Shown piece after piece: positions 53,450 to 63,060 of a DNA stretch of 64,000 bases. This stretch comes from an uncultured Allobosea sp. (GTDB lineage: Bacteria; Pseudomonadota; Alphaproteobacteria; Rhizobiales; Beijerinckiaceae). Each line of letters opens with the position of its first letter. The first letter of the stretch is position 1. A model generated the notes under the pieces. The model was not told the DNA's origin, did no database searches, and saw only the letters and a program-made list of their open reading frames with translations. Made by a program: the position numbers and the translations under genes. Location of the stretch: assembly GCF_945956895.1 (NCBI RefSeq), contig NZ_CAMFJF010000003.1, positions 62,001-126,000 on the forward strand, written 5' to 3'.

Positions 53450-54643
53450 TCAGAGGATGGCCAGGGCCTTCTGCAGGCGCGCCACGGCCTCGACCAGATC
53501 GGAGGATTTGCGGGCGAAGCAGAGGCGAAGGCCGGTCTCGCCGCCGGGGCCGAAAGCCGTGCCGGGGGCGAGGCCGACATTGGCGCTGTCGACCAGATCG
53601 AGCGCGAGCTTGCGTGAATCCTCGCGGCCATCGACCGAGAAGAACTGGTAGAACGCCCCGACCGGCGCCGAGAGCGTGACGCGGTTCGTCGCCTTCAGCC
53701 CCTCGAACACGATGCGGCGTCCCTCGGCCGCGCGCGCGATCTGCTCGGCGACGAAGCCTTCGCCCTCGTCGAGGGCGGCGATGGCGCCGCGCTGGACGAA
53801 GACCGGCGAACCGGAAGTCGAGTACTGGATGAGGTTCTCGACGATCTGCCCGAAGGCGACGGGCACCTCGATCCAGCCGATACGCCAGCCGGTCATCGCC
53901 CAGTTCTTCGAGAAGGTCTGGACGAAGATGACGCGGTCCTCGGCCTCCATGATGTCGTGGAAGGAGGGCGCGCGCTCCGAGCCGTCATAGACGAAGCGGC
54001 CATAAATCTCGTCGGCGATGAGCCAGATGCCGTGCTTGCGCGAGAGTGCGAGCAGCGCCTCCTGCTCGGCCCTGGTCGCAGTCCAGCCGGTAGGGTTCGA
54101 CGGCGAGTTCACGAGGATGCCGCGTGTGCGCGGCGTGATCGCGGCGGCGAGCCTGTCGAGATCGAGGGTGAAGCGGCCCTGCGCGTAATCCATCGGGACG
54201 CAGACGGTCGCCGCACCGCTGACGCCGACGGCGGCGCCGAAATTCGGCCAGGCCGGGGTCGGGATGAGGATCTCGTCGCCGGGGCCGGCGATCATCCGCA
54301 CGGCGATCTGGACCGACTGCATGCCCGAGCCGGTGACGAAGAAGCTCTCGGGCGAGAATTTGCGGCCATAGACGCGCTGGTGATAGCGGGCGAGCGCCTC
54401 GCGCAATTCCGGAATGCCGCGCTGCCAGGTGTAGAAGGTCTCGCCCGCCGCGAGCGAGCGCGCCGCGGCATCGGCGATGAAGGCCGGAGTCGAGAGATCG
54501 CCCTCCCCGACCCAGAGCGGGATCAGGCCGGGCTTGAGCCGGCCGTGATTGACCACTTCGACGATCCCGCTCTCCGGCGCGTTCCGGGCTTCGGGGCGAA
54601 GCTCGGCGATCAGGGTGCTGCCCGGCAGGATGGCGGTGTTCAT
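53450..54643 (-). CDS. PLP-dependent aminotransferase class I/II
   Basis: 397 aa from the ATG at 54643. Fold-type I features: NSPSNPTGW, the aspartate in LIADEIYGRFVYDG, and the PLP lysine in FSKNWAMTGWRIGW near residue 240. The C-terminal Arg that binds the substrate carboxylate is in GLRLCFARKS. It transfers amino groups between amino and keto acids in the cytosol. The amino acid is unknown; no pathway neighbours help. Confidence 0.9.
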   Translation of the reverse strand: MNTAILPGSTLIAELRPEARNAPESGIVEVVNHGRLKPGLIPLWVGEGDLSTPAFIADAAARSLAAGETFYTWQRGIPELREALARYHQRVYGRKFSPESFFVTGSGMQSVQIAVRMIAGPGDEILIPTPAWPNFGAAVGVSGAATVCVPMDYAQGRFTLDLDRLAAAITPRTRGILVNSPSNPTGWTATRAEQEALLALSRKHGIWLIADEIYGRFVYDGSERAPSFHDIMEAEDRVIFVQTFSKNWAMTGWRIGWIEVPVAFGQIVENLIQYSTSGSPVFVQRGAIAALDEGEGFVAEQIARAAEGRRIVFEGLKATNRVTLSAPVGAFYQFFSVDGREDSRKLALDLVDSANVGLAPGTAFGPGGETGLRLCFARKSSDLVEAVARLQKALAIL

Positions 54644-54729
54644 CGGGATCGGCCTCACGAAAATACGATGCCTCACCTTTAGCCGATTGCAGCAAGGCGA
54701 GGCATGAAATCGCGAGATCGGGTCGATCG

Positions 54730-54753
54730 GCGGCCGTGATGAATCACGGCCGC
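54730..54753. terminator. 11-bp hairpin downstream of mscL
   Basis: GCGGCCGTGAT-GA-ATCACGGCCGC, a perfect stem 14 bases after the mscL stop on the minus strand. No T run follows. Confidence 0.5.
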
Positions 54754-54766
54754 GCGACGGTTGGGG

Positions 54767-55186
54767 TCAGGCCTGCTTCTGCTTGAGCAGGTCGCGGATC
54801 TCACCGAGCAGAACGACATCGTCGGGCTTCGCGGCGGGAGCCTCTGCCTTCGGCGGCTCCTTCTTCTGCAGCTGGTTGATGCCCTTGACCACGAGGAACA
54901 AGACGAAGGCGATGATCAGGAAATTGATCGCAACGGTGACGAAGTTGCCATAGGCTAGCACCGCGCCCTGCTTCCTGGCTTCCGAGAGGATCGGCGAGGT
55001 CACCGCCTTGTTGAGACCGATGAAATAGTTCGAGTAGTCGACGCCGCCGAGCGCGCCGATGAAGGGCATGATGATATCGGAGACGAGCGAGTCGACGATC
55101 CGGCTGAACGCGGCGCCGATGATGACGCCGATGGCGAGGTCGACGACATTGCCCTTGAGGGCGAATTTCTTGAATTCTTCCAACAT
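54767..55186 (-). CDS. mscL: Large-conductance mechanosensitive channel MscL
   Basis: 139 aa from the ATG at 55186. [29 protein letters not shown] is the cytoplasmic N helix plus pore-lining TM1; TM2 is [21 protein letters not shown]; the C-terminal helix bundle ([13 protein letters not shown]) is intact. It opens under membrane tension during osmotic downshock. AGGGG is upstream of the ATG. Confidence 0.97.
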   Translation of the reverse strand: MLEEFKKFALKGNVVDLAIGVIIGAAFSRIVDSLVSDIIMPFIGALGGVDYSNYFIGLNKAVTSPILSEARKQGAVLAYGNFVTVAINFLIIAFVLFLVVKGINQLQKKEPPKAEAPAAKPDDVVLLGEIRDLLKQKQA

Positions 55187-55697
55187 GGTGCACCCCTTGA
55201 GAATCGACAAGGCTACCCCAACAGCCTGATCCCGACGCTAGACCAGCCTCGCAGAGCAGGGAAAGCCCGAAAACGCGCCGATGCCGGCCCTATTCCACGG
55301 AGAATGCAAAGAGTTGGGGATGAATCCGGCTCGGAAACGCAACCCTTACCCTGAGAGGGCAGCCGCCAAAGGCGCTCCCGTCCTCGAGAAGCTGACCTTG
55401 CCCCCCCAAATGCGCGGGTCATCCCGGCCGGAGCGAAGCGGAGATCCGGGATCCATTCCGAAGCCTTTCAGATCAGGGTTCCGGCATGGATCCCGGGTCT
55501 CCCTGCGGTCGCCCGGGATGACCTGTGCAGTTTCGAGCAGACACTGATCAAAGTCATTGCGTGCCTGGGCGGCCAGGCTCTCGGGATGAGGGCTGCATTT
55601 TTCGAACGGGCTATTGTACCCTGCCGCAAACCCGGAAACGGAACACGATGGCGCCTGCAACCCGGCCTCGCTCGCACACGATATCCACGAGGGCGGC
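55187..55697. other. Intergenic region of about 500 bases
   Basis: No credible gene. It holds the mscL upstream region, family D copy 5 (55418-55522), and near 55579 a stump, CTCGGGATGAGGGCTG, resembling the outer end of a family A arm. The ribosome-binding site of the kinase gene (GAGGGCGG) is at its right end. Confidence 0.6.
55418..55522. repeat. Palindromic pair, family D copy 5
   Basis: GTCATCCCGGCCGGAGCGAA with GATCCGGGATCCATTCC, then GGCATGGATCCCGGGTCTCC ending GCCCGGGATGAC. Confidence 0.88.
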
Positions 55698-58600
55698 ATG
55701 ATCCCCGCCTGGTCCGTGGTGCTGGTCGCGCTCGCTTATCTCTGTGGGCTCTTTGCCGTCGCCCATGTCGCCGATACCTCCGGGCGCAAGCTGATGACCG
55801 GCCGGGCGCGAACCACGGTCTATGCGCTGGCGCTCGGCGTCTACTGCACCTCCTGGACGTTCTACGGCTCGGTCGGCTTCGCCAATCGCGCCGGCTTCGA
55901 CTTCCTCGGCATCTATGTCGGACCGATCCTCGTGATCGGGCTGGGCCACCGCTTCGTCGCCCGCATCGTCGGGATCGCGAAGTCTCAGAACATCACCTCG
56001 ATCGCCGATTTCGTCGGGGCGCGCTACGGCAAGAGCGAGCGCGTCGCCGCGCTGGTCTGCATCGTCGCGGTGATCGGGGCGCTGCCCTATATCTCGCTGC
56101 AACTGAAGGCCGTCGCCAACTCGCTCTCGGTCTTCCTGGCCGCGGCCGGCGGCCATGCGCCTCCGTCGGACGTGCCGGTGCTGAGTGACCTGCCCTTCCT
56201 GGTCGCCGTCGTGCTCGCCGGCTTCGCCTGCGCCTTCGGCACCCGCCACATCGACGCCACCGAGCACCAGGACGGCCTGGTGCTGGCGATCGCTGTCGAA
56301 TCCCTGATCAAGCTCGTCGCCTTCCTCGTGCTCGGCTTCTTCATCGTCTACGGGCTGTTCGGCGGCCCCGGCGACCTGCTGGCACAAGCTGCAAAACCGG
56401 TCGACGGCGCCCTGCCGATCTGGGAGCGCACCTCGAGCTGGCCGAACTTCCTGACGCTGACGCTGCTATCGAGCTGCGCCGCATTGCTGCTGGCGCGGCA
56501 GTTCCACATGACCATCGTCGAGAACCGCGACGTGCGCGACGTGCGCCGCGCGGCCTGGATGTTTCCGCTCTATCTCGTGCTGATCAACCTGTTCGTGCTG
56601 CCGCTCGCGGCCGCCGGCGAGATCCTGATCCCCGGCAGCGGCGTCGACCGCGACATGACCGTGCTGCTGCTGCCCTTGCAGCGCGAGGCCGGGGTGATCG
56701 CCCTCCTCGTCTTCGTTGGCGGACTCTCCGCCGCGACCGCGATGGTGATCGTCGCCTCGGTCGCGCTGGCGATCATGATCTCCAACCATCTCGTCATGCC
56801 GCTGCTGCTGCGCGGCCGCCGCAGCCTGAGCGACCCCGGCCGCGCCTTCAGACGGTTCGGCGGGCGCGATGACGGCGACAGCAATCTCGGCGGCGATCTC
56901 GGCTCGCAGGTGGTGATCATCCGGCGATTGAGCATCTTCCTCGTGATCCTGCTCGGTTATCTCTATTACCGCGCCTCGGGCGAGGCGGCGCTGGTCTCGA
57001 TCGGCCTGCTCTCCTTCGCCGCGACGGCGCAGATCGCGCCGGCCTTTTTCGGCGGGCTGATCTGGCGGCGCGGCACCTCGCTGGGCGCCGCGGCGGGACT
57101 GACGATCGGCACGCTAGTCTGGGCCTATACGCTCTTGATGCCGAGCCTCGCGCTGCCCGGTGGCTGGTGGAGCAGCATCGTCACCGAAGGCCCGTTCGGA
57201 GCCGGCATCTTCAGGCCTGAAGCGATGTTCGGGCTGGAATGGCCGGCGCTGCCGCATGGCGTGTTCTGGAGCCTCGGCCTCAACATCCTCGCCTATATCG
57301 GCTTCTCGCTGCTCCGCCCGGCCAATGCGATGGAACGCTTGCAGGCCAATGCCTTCGTCGCTTCCCAGCCGGCGACGATGGCGCAGTCCTTCTCGCTCTG
57401 GCGCACCACGATCACCGAGGGCGAGCTGCAATCGACGATCGCGCGCTATCTCGGGGCGGAGCGCACGCAGCGCGCCTTCGAGGGCTTCAACAGCGGCCGC
57501 GGCGAGGCCTCGGAAAGCGGGCGCCAGGCCGATATCCATCTGCTGCGCTTCGGCGAGCACCTGCTCTCCTCGGCGATCGGCGCGGCCTCCTCGCGCCTCG
57601 TCCTGTCGTTGCTGCTGAAGCGACGCAACCTCTCGACCGAGGCCGCCTTCAAGCTGCTCGACGATGCCTCGGCCGCGCTCCAGTACAATCGCGACATCCT
57701 CCAGCACGGGCTCGACCATGCCGGCCAGGGCATCACCGTGCTCGACCGGGACCTGCGCCTGCTCGCCTGGAACCAGGCCTTCATCCAGCTCTACGACCTG
57801 CCGGCCTCGCTGGTCCGGTTCGGCACCGGGCTCGACGAGATCGTGCGCTTCAACGCCGGGCGCGGCGCCTATGGCACCGGTGCGCGCGACGAGTTGATGG
57901 CGGCGCGGCTGGAAAGCTTCATCAACGACCGCGAGCCGGTCCGTCTCAAGCTCTACCCCTCGAAGAAGGTCATCGAGGTCCGTACCAACGCCCTTCCCGA
58001 TGGCGGCTTCGTCACGACCTATACCGACATCACCGACACCGTCGCCGGCGAAGAGGAGCTCGAACGCGCCAACGAAAGCCTTGAGCGTCGCGTCGCCGAG
58101 CGCACCGAGGAACTCCTCCACGTCAATGCCGAGCTGCAACGAGCCAAGGCCGAGGCCGAGGCCGCCAACGCCTCGAAGACGCGCTTCCTCGCCGCCGCCA
58201 GCCACGACATCCTGCAACCACTCAATGCCGCGCGGCTCTACGCGACCTCGCTGGTCGAGCGCGACCGCAGCGGCGGCCAGCCCGAGCTCGCCGAGAATAT
58301 CGATGCGTCGCTCGACGCGGTCGAGGAAATCCTGACGGCGCTTCTGGAGATCTCGCGGCTCGACGGCGGGGCGCTCAAGCCGGAGCTCTCCTCCTTCCGG
58401 CTGGACGAACTGATGCGCCAGCTCCAGCGCGAATTCGAGCCCAGCGCCCAGGAGAAGGGCTTGAAGCTCGTCTTCATGCCGACCAGCCTGACCTTGCGCT
58501 CGGACCGGCGCCTGCTGCGCCGTCTGCTGCAGAACCTGATCTCCAACGCGATCAAGTACACGCCGAACGGCAAGGTGCTGATCGGCTGCCGGCGTCGCGG

Positions 58601-59270
58601 CAATCAGGTCGCGGTCGAGGTCATCGATACCGGGCTCGGCATCCCCCAGAGCAAGCAGAAGACCGTGTTCCGCGAATTCCAGCGGCTCGACCAGGGCGCG
58701 AAGGTGGCGCGTGGCCTCGGCCTCGGTCTCTCGATCGTGCAGCGCATCGCGCGTGCGCTCGACCATGGGCTGACGCTCGACTCGGCGCCGGGACGCGGCA
58801 CGCGCTTCTCGATTCGAGTCCCGCGCGCCGCGCCGCTCCCGGCCATGACGACCGCGGCCGCGCCACGCAATGCGCCGGCCGGGCAGCTCGCGGGCATGCG
58901 GCTCCTTGTCGTCGACAACGAGCCCGCCATCCTCGACGGCATGAAGCGCCTGCTTGAAGGCTGGGGCTGCCGGGTCACGATCGCCGCCAGCCTCGAAGAG
59001 GCGCTCCCACATGTCGGCAGCAAGGGCGAGGCGGATGTGCTGATCGCCGACTACCATCTCGACCACGGGAACGGGCTGACTGCGATCAGCACGCTCCGTG
59101 CCCGCGCCCGCACGCCGATGCCGGCGATCCTGCTCACCGCCGACCGGACGCCGCATGTGCGCGAGGCCGCGAACGCGCTCGACGTGCACCTGCTCAACAA
59201 GCCGCTCAAGCCGGCCGCCTTACGGGCGCTGCTGGCGCAGTGGCGCGCGACGCGGCTGGCGGCGGAGTAA
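55698..59270 (+). CDS. Hybrid sensor histidine kinase with PutP-like membrane sensor and receiver domain
   Basis: 1190 aa from the ATG at 55698. Residues 1 to about 520 form a 12-13 helix sodium:solute symporter-like domain (VYCTSWTFYGSVGFANRAGFDF). Then come a linker, a PAS-like domain (about 680-790, ITVLDRDLRLLAWNQAF), a coiled coil, and the HisKA site AAASHDILQPLNAARLY (phospho-His near 835). The ATPase domain has NAIKYTPNGK, DTGLGIP and GLGLGLSI, and the C-terminal receiver runs from LLVVDNEPAILDG with Asp in LIADYHLD near 1116. NahK/ErcS'-type kinases have this plan. No partner response regulator is adjacent. Confidence 0.93.
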   Translation: MIPAWSVVLVALAYLCGLFAVAHVADTSGRKLMTGRARTTVYALALGVYCTSWTFYGSVGFANRAGFDFLGIYVGPILVIGLGHRFVARIVGIAKSQNITSIADFVGARYGKSERVAALVCIVAVIGALPYISLQLKAVANSLSVFLAAAGGHAPPSDVPVLSDLPFLVAVVLAGFACAFGTRHIDATEHQDGLVLAIAVESLIKLVAFLVLGFFIVYGLFGGPGDLLAQAAKPVDGALPIWERTSSWPNFLTLTLLSSCAALLLARQFHMTIVENRDVRDVRRAAWMFPLYLVLINLFVLPLAAAGEILIPGSGVDRDMTVLLLPLQREAGVIALLVFVGGLSAATAMVIVASVALAIMISNHLVMPLLLRGRRSLSDPGRAFRRFGGRDDGDSNLGGDLGSQVVIIRRLSIFLVILLGYLYYRASGEAALVSIGLLSFAATAQIAPAFFGGLIWRRGTSLGAAAGLTIGTLVWAYTLLMPSLALPGGWWSSIVTEGPFGAGIFRPEAMFGLEWPALPHGVFWSLGLNILAYIGFSLLRPANAMERLQANAFVASQPATMAQSFSLWRTTITEGELQSTIARYLGAERTQRAFEGFNSGRGEASESGRQADIHLLRFGEHLLSSAIGAASSRLVLSLLLKRRNLSTEAAFKLLDDASAALQYNRDILQHGLDHAGQGITVLDRDLRLLAWNQAFIQLYDLPASLVRFGTGLDEIVRFNAGRGAYGTGARDELMAARLESFINDREPVRLKLYPSKKVIEVRTNALPDGGFVTTYTDITDTVAGEEELERANESLERRVAERTEELLHVNAELQRAKAEAEAANASKTRFLAAASHDILQPLNAARLYATSLVERDRSGGQPELAENIDASLDAVEEILTALLEISRLDGGALKPELSSFRLDELMRQLQREFEPSAQEKGLKLVFMPTSLTLRSDRRLLRRLLQNLISNAIKYTPNGKVLIGCRRRGNQVAVEVIDTGLGIPQSKQKTVFREFQRLDQGAKVARGLGLGLSIVQRIARALDHGLTLDSAPGRGTRFSIRVPRAAPLPAMTTAAAPRNAPAGQLAGMRLLVVDNEPAILDGMKRLLEGWGCRVTIAASLEEALPHVGSKGEADVLIADYHLDHGNGLTAISTLRARARTPMPAILLTADRTPHVREAANALDVHLLNKPLKPAALRALLAQWRATRLAAE

Positions 59271-59300
59271 GCACCGCTCTACGTGCTCGGAACCACGACC

Positions 59301-59388
59301 GTCATCCCGGGCTTGCCCCGGGATCCATCGTAAAGCGCAGAGCCCTACGATGGATTCCGGAGTTCCGCTTCGCTCCATCCGGGATGAC
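59301..59388. repeat. Palindromic pair, family D copy 6
   Basis: GTCATCCCGGGCTTGCCCCG with GGGATCCATCGTA, then TACGATGGATTCCGGAGTTCC ending ATCCGGGATGAC. It lies between the convergent kinase and thioesterase genes. Confidence 0.88.
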
Positions 59389-59409
59389 GGTAGAGGTTCG
59401 AGCGCTCTC

Positions 59410-59970
59410 TCAGGCAGCGGTCGAGGCGGCGCTGCGCATGGCGTCCTCGGAGGCGAGGAAGGCCGCGACCTCCGGGCTCGGCTCCGGGCTCTGCGCGATA
59501 ACGCCGATCTCGCCGAGCAGACGCGCGACCGGGACATAGGCGCGAACCTTCTTGTCGTAGAGCGCGGCCCGGACCAGCGCGACCGCAGCGACGATCTCGG
59601 TGCCGTCCCGGCCCTGCATCAGCATGCGATGCTGCATCACCAACCAGTTCTCGCTCCAGCACAGGATGGTCGTCTCGACCCGGAACGGGCGAAACAGACG
59701 CATCTCGCGGCGGAAGCGGATCGTGCCGGCATTGACCACCGGCAGCCAGCGATGGCGCAGCACCGCCCGCCACAAGCCGCTGCGCAGCATCAGGTCGAGC
59801 CGGCCGAGATCCATCAGCGTCCAGTAGCGGCCATTGTTCATGTGCAGGCTGGTGTCGAGATCGTGGAACCAGACCCGGAAAGGCAGGACGGACGCATCTG
59901 CCGGCAAGTCGAGCCGCGGGCGGAAGCGCGTCGTCAGCAGAAGCCAGATCAGGCGGAACCAGAGATTCAT
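59410..59970 (-). CDS. Thioesterase-like hotdog protein (4HBT_2 type)
   Basis: 186 aa from the ATG at 59970; the ORF track over-extends through the divergent phosphatase gene. HDLDTSLHMNNGRYWTLMDLGR is the hotdog active-site region (Asp and His, with MNNGRY) of the 4-hydroxybenzoyl-CoA thioesterase-like group. A hydrophobic N terminus (MNLWFRLIWLLLTTRF) may attach it to the membrane. Substrate unknown. Confidence 0.87.
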   Translation of the reverse strand: MNLWFRLIWLLLTTRFRPRLDLPADASVLPFRVWFHDLDTSLHMNNGRYWTLMDLGRLDLMLRSGLWRAVLRHRWLPVVNAGTIRFRREMRLFRPFRVETTILCWSENWLVMQHRMLMQGRDGTEIVAAVALVRAALYDKKVRAYVPVARLLGEIGVIAQSPEPSPEVAAFLASEDAMRSAASTAA

Positions 59971-60075
59971 GGGGAGCTTTTCCGCACCGGATCGATCGCG
60001 TGCGCGCCTCCATGTCATGGAGATGCCGGCACTGTCGATCATGCTATCGTCTGCCCATCGCTTCGGAGCCAGCCC

Positions 60076-60588
60076 TTGCCCACCCTTCACGTTTCCCCGC
60101 TGTCGCGGCTGGACGAGACCGTCGCGGCGGTCCGCGCCCGGCATCTGGTGACGCTGATCAATCTCGGCACGCCGGTCGCGCGGCCTGCGGGGATCGCGCC
60201 CGAGCGGCATCTCTTCCTCGGCATGTCCGACATCAACCAGGCGCTCGACGGCCATGTTCTCGCCGGGCAGGAGCATATGGCGCGCCTGCTCGCCTTCCTG
60301 CGCGACTGGGACCGGGCAGAGCCGATGGTGATCCATTGCTGGGCCGGGATCAGCCGCTCGACGGCCGCTGCCTATATCGCTGCCTGCACCCTCGGACCTG
60401 AGCAAGACGAGGACGAGGTCGCGGACGCGCTGCGTGCCGCTGCCCCTTCCGCGACGCCGAATGCCCGGCTCGTGGCGCTGGCCGATACGGCGCTCGGACG
60501 ACGCGGCCGGATGATCCGCGCGATCGAGCGAATCGGGCGCGGCGCCGATGCCTTCGAGGGTACGCCCTTCGCCATGCCGCTCGCCTGA
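60076..60588 (+). CDS. Tyrosine phosphatase-superfamily protein
   Basis: 170 aa. VIHCWAGISRSTAAAY carries the HCx5R phosphatase signature with the nucleophilic Cys near residue 80. The in-frame start is most likely the TTG at 60076: GGAG lies six bases upstream and the product begins MPTLHVSPLSRL; no nearby ATG fits. The ORF track extends it through the kinase gene. It resembles small dual-specificity-like phosphatases of proteobacteria, cytosolic, target unknown. Confidence 0.85.
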   Translation: MPTLHVSPLSRLDETVAAVRARHLVTLINLGTPVARPAGIAPERHLFLGMSDINQALDGHVLAGQEHMARLLAFLRDWDRAEPMVIHCWAGISRSTAAAYIAACTLGPEQDEDEVADALRAAAPSATPNARLVALADTALGRRGRMIRAIERIGRGADAFEGTPFAMPLA

Positions 60589-60727
60589 ATTCCCGCTTCC
60601 GGCGACGCAGCTTCCTGCGCGCATTCTCCGCCAGCGCTGCCAATGCTACGGCACTCGCGCCGGATCGCTGCAGAAGATTGCTTGCATCGGGCGAAATTTG
60701 CGACGATGCATCGCGCGGGAGGCCTGA

Positions 60728-60990
60728 GAGCCTCTAATAAAATCCGGAGGGATCTCGATGGGCTTTGGAGGAGCCGCATGCCAGGAGGAGCGCGCAGCCG
60801 ATATCTGTCGATATCGGCAAGTCGGTCCGACGCCGCAGGCGGCCCTCCAAAGCCCACCTCCGGCGCCGGGAATTCGACCGCCCGCGGCGTCGCGGCGCTT
60901 GCCGATGCCAAGGGTATCGGCTTCACCTCGCTCCTGGCGGAGCGGACGAATTGCCGGCGTCGAGACCCCACCGGATTTTGTTAGAGGCTC
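60728..60990. mobile_element. 263-bp MITE-like element with 20-bp terminal inverted repeats
   Basis: GAGCCTCTAATAAAATCCGG at the left and CCGGATTTTGTTAGAGGCTC at the right are inverted repeats matching at 19 of 20 positions. Inside, GGGCTTTGGAG pairs with CTCCAAAGCCC (60760-60770 and 60845-60855) around the hairpin GCCGATATC-TGTC-GATATCGGC (60797-60818). No transposase is encoded and no target duplication is clear. The right end stops six bases before the lrp-family start codon. Confidence 0.78.
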
Positions 60991-60996
60991 TTCACC

Positions 60997-61467
60997 GTGA
61001 CCACGACGATCGAGCTCGATTCGCGCGACCGCTCCATCCTGCGGATTCTCCAGCAGGACGGGCGCATCACCAATTCGGACCTTGCCGAGAAGGTGCATCT
61101 CTCGCCTTCGGCCTGCCTGCGCCGCGTCCGACAGCTCGAGGACAGCGGCCTGATCCGCGGCTATGCGATGATGCTCGACGACAAGACCGCGGGCTTTCCC
61201 GGCACGGCCTTCGTCTTCGTCACGCTGGACCAGCAGGGCCGCGCCTCGCTGGAGAGCTTCGAGCAGGCGGTGCAGAGCCTGCCCGAGATCCTCGAATGCC
61301 ATCTGCTGGCTGGCGCGCATGACTATCTGATGCGGGTGATCTATCGCGACAGCGCCGATTTCGAGCGCATCCATACCGACATCATCACGCAACTGCCTGG
61401 CGTCACCCGCGTGCAGTCGACGCTGACGCTGCGCACGATCAAGAAGACCTCGGCCCTGCCGGTCTGA
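60997..61467 (+). CDS. Lrp/AsnC family transcriptional regulator
   Basis: 156 aa. The N-terminal helix-turn-helix ([38 protein letters not shown]) is followed by a RAM/AsnC effector domain ([34 protein letters not shown]). It is a cytosolic octamer-forming regulator responding to amino acids. The start is a GTG at 60997. Its only candidate Shine-Dalgarno, AGAGG (60983-60987), lies inside the right terminal repeat of the element just upstream, so that element may have replaced the native leader. Confidence 0.92.
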   Translation: MTTTIELDSRDRSILRILQQDGRITNSDLAEKVHLSPSACLRRVRQLEDSGLIRGYAMMLDDKTAGFPGTAFVFVTLDQQGRASLESFEQAVQSLPEILECHLLAGAHDYLMRVIYRDSADFERIHTDIITQLPGVTRVQSTLTLRTIKKTSALPV

Positions 61468-61543
61468 ATCAGCAGCGGCGCGAAGCGGGTTGCGGCCGGG
61501 CGCACTCCGGCGGATAAGCTCACCCGCAAAGAGGAATCAGGCC

Positions 61544-61801
61544 GTGAGCGAAGAGAAGACCAACGCCGATGTCGCCGCCCTGCCCTTCGAGGCAGCGATG
61601 AAGGAACTCGAAGCCATCGTCGCGCGGCTGGAACGCGGCGACGTGCCGCTCGAGGAATCGATTGCGATCTACACGCGCGGCGAGGCGCTGAAGGCCCGCT
61701 GCGACGCGCTGTTGAAGCAGGCGGAAGCTCGCATCGAGCGCATCACACTCGGTGCCGACGGCAAGCCGACGGGCGCAACCCCGCTCGACGTCGAGAACTG
61801 A
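61544..61801 (+). CDS. xseB: Exodeoxyribonuclease VII small subunit
   Basis: 85 aa from the GTG at 61544 with AGAGGAA upstream. [37 protein letters not shown] is the XseB helical hairpin; QAEARIERI completes the family pattern. It binds XseA in the single-strand-specific nuclease. xseA is not in the window. The ATG-like start at 61490 in the track is too long for this family. Confidence 0.95.
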   Translation: MSEEKTNADVAALPFEAAMKELEAIVARLERGDVPLEESIAIYTRGEALKARCDALLKQAEARIERITLGADGKPTGATPLDVEN

Positions 61802-61834
61802 GCCGGCCCCCACGCGCCCGACGCCGCTCCAGCT

Positions 61835-61928
61835 CGTCATGCTCACCCTTGTGGCGAGCATCCACGTCTTGGGCACCAGCCTCGATGAAGGAAGACGTGG
61901 ATGGTCGGGACAAGCCCGACCATGACGG
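61835..61928. repeat. Palindromic pair, family F copy 3
   Basis: CGTCATGCTCACCCTTGTGG with CGAGCATCCACGTCTT, then AAGACGTGGATGGTCGGGAC ending CCCGACCATGACGG. It is nearly identical to copy 1 at 14871. The remaining 170 bases to the pirin start show no gene. Confidence 0.9.
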
Positions 61929-62098
61929 AAAAGGCCTGTTCCTGCATTCAGGCCTGGCGATACGCGCCCATTGGCACCGCGCTCGCATGCGCATGATCGA
62001 TCGGCGGATCTTGCGCTCATGCAATCGGGCGATGGCGGCTGGAATCTTGCCGGCCAGTGCAATCGGGTTCACGTTCCGACCCGACCAAGGAGGCCCTC

Positions 62099-63019
62099 AT
62101 GTCGCAACTCCCCGCCGACGATCCGATCCTGGGCGATGCCCGCTCCTGCGAGGCGATCGAGAAGGTGATCGTGCCCCGCTCCCATGATCTCGGCGGCTTT
62201 CAGGTCCGCCGGGCGCTGCCGGCCATCGGCCAGCGCATGGTCGGCCCCTTCATCTTCTTCGACCAGATGGGCCCGGCCGAATTCCATCTCGGCGAAGGTC
62301 TCGATGTGCGTCCGCACCCGCATATCGGGCTCTCGACCGTGACCTATCTCTTCGACGGCGAGATCATGCATCGCGACTCGCTCGGCACGGCGCTCGCGAT
62401 CAAGCCGGGCGCGGTGAACCTGATGACGGCCGGGCGCGGCATCGTCCATTCCGAACGCACCGGCCTAGAAGCGCGCGCCACCGGCCCGAAGCTCTACGGC
62501 ATCCAGGCCTGGCTCGCGCTGCCGAAGACGCATGAAGAGGTCGCGCCCGAGTTCAAGCATCACGGCGCCCAGGACCTGCCGCGCATCGTCGAGGGCGGCA
62601 AGCGCATCAGCCTGATCATGGGCTCGGCCTATGGCCAGACCTCGCCGGTGCAATTCCCCTGGGACGCGCTCTATGCCGAAGCCGTGCTCTCGCCCGGTTC
62701 GATCCTGCCGCTCGATCCCGATTATGACGAGCGCGCGATCTATATCGTCTCGGGCAAGGTCGACATCGCCGGGGAGGAGTTCGGCGCGGGCCAGCTCCTC
62801 GTCTTCAAGCCGGGCGACCGCATCTCGATCCTCGCCATCGACCAGAGCCGGGTCATGATCGTCGGCGGCGAGCCGATGGACGGCCCGCGCAACATCTGGT
62901 GGAACTTCGTCTCCTCCTCGAAGGAGCGCATCGAGCAGGCCAAGCACGAGTGGAAGACCGGTCGCTTCGACACCGTGCCCGGCGACGAGAGCGAGTTCAT
63001 CCCGCTGCCCGAAGGCTGA
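62099..63019 (+). CDS. Pirin family protein
   Basis: 306 aa from the ATG at 62099 with AAGGAGG upstream. The N-terminal cupin has the metal site RPHPHIGLSTVTYLFDGEIMH and GRGIVHSE (His, His, His, Glu). A C-terminal pirin domain follows (about 180-290). Bacterial pirins act as quercetin dioxygenase-like enzymes or regulators of metabolism; the exact role here is unknown. Single gene. Confidence 0.94.
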   Translation: MSQLPADDPILGDARSCEAIEKVIVPRSHDLGGFQVRRALPAIGQRMVGPFIFFDQMGPAEFHLGEGLDVRPHPHIGLSTVTYLFDGEIMHRDSLGTALAIKPGAVNLMTAGRGIVHSERTGLEARATGPKLYGIQAWLALPKTHEEVAPEFKHHGAQDLPRIVEGGKRISLIMGSAYGQTSPVQFPWDALYAEAVLSPGSILPLDPDYDERAIYIVSGKVDIAGEEFGAGQLLVFKPGDRISILAIDQSRVMIVGGEPMDGPRNIWWNFVSSSKERIEQAKHEWKTGRFDTVPGDESEFIPLPEG

Positions 63020-63060
63020 GGCGAGGGTTTCAACTATTCATTCGCGGCTCGCGTTTCGCC

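Noticed and set aside
60643-60984. 113-aa and similar ORFs inside the MITE-like element
   Set aside because: They span terminal and internal inverted repeats, have no recognisable domain and no ribosome-binding site; the DNA is better explained as structured non-coding sequence.
60728-60990. Complete insertion sequence
   Set aside because: Only 263 bp, no transposase frame and no clear target duplication (flanks TGA and TTC differ), so it is called MITE-like only.
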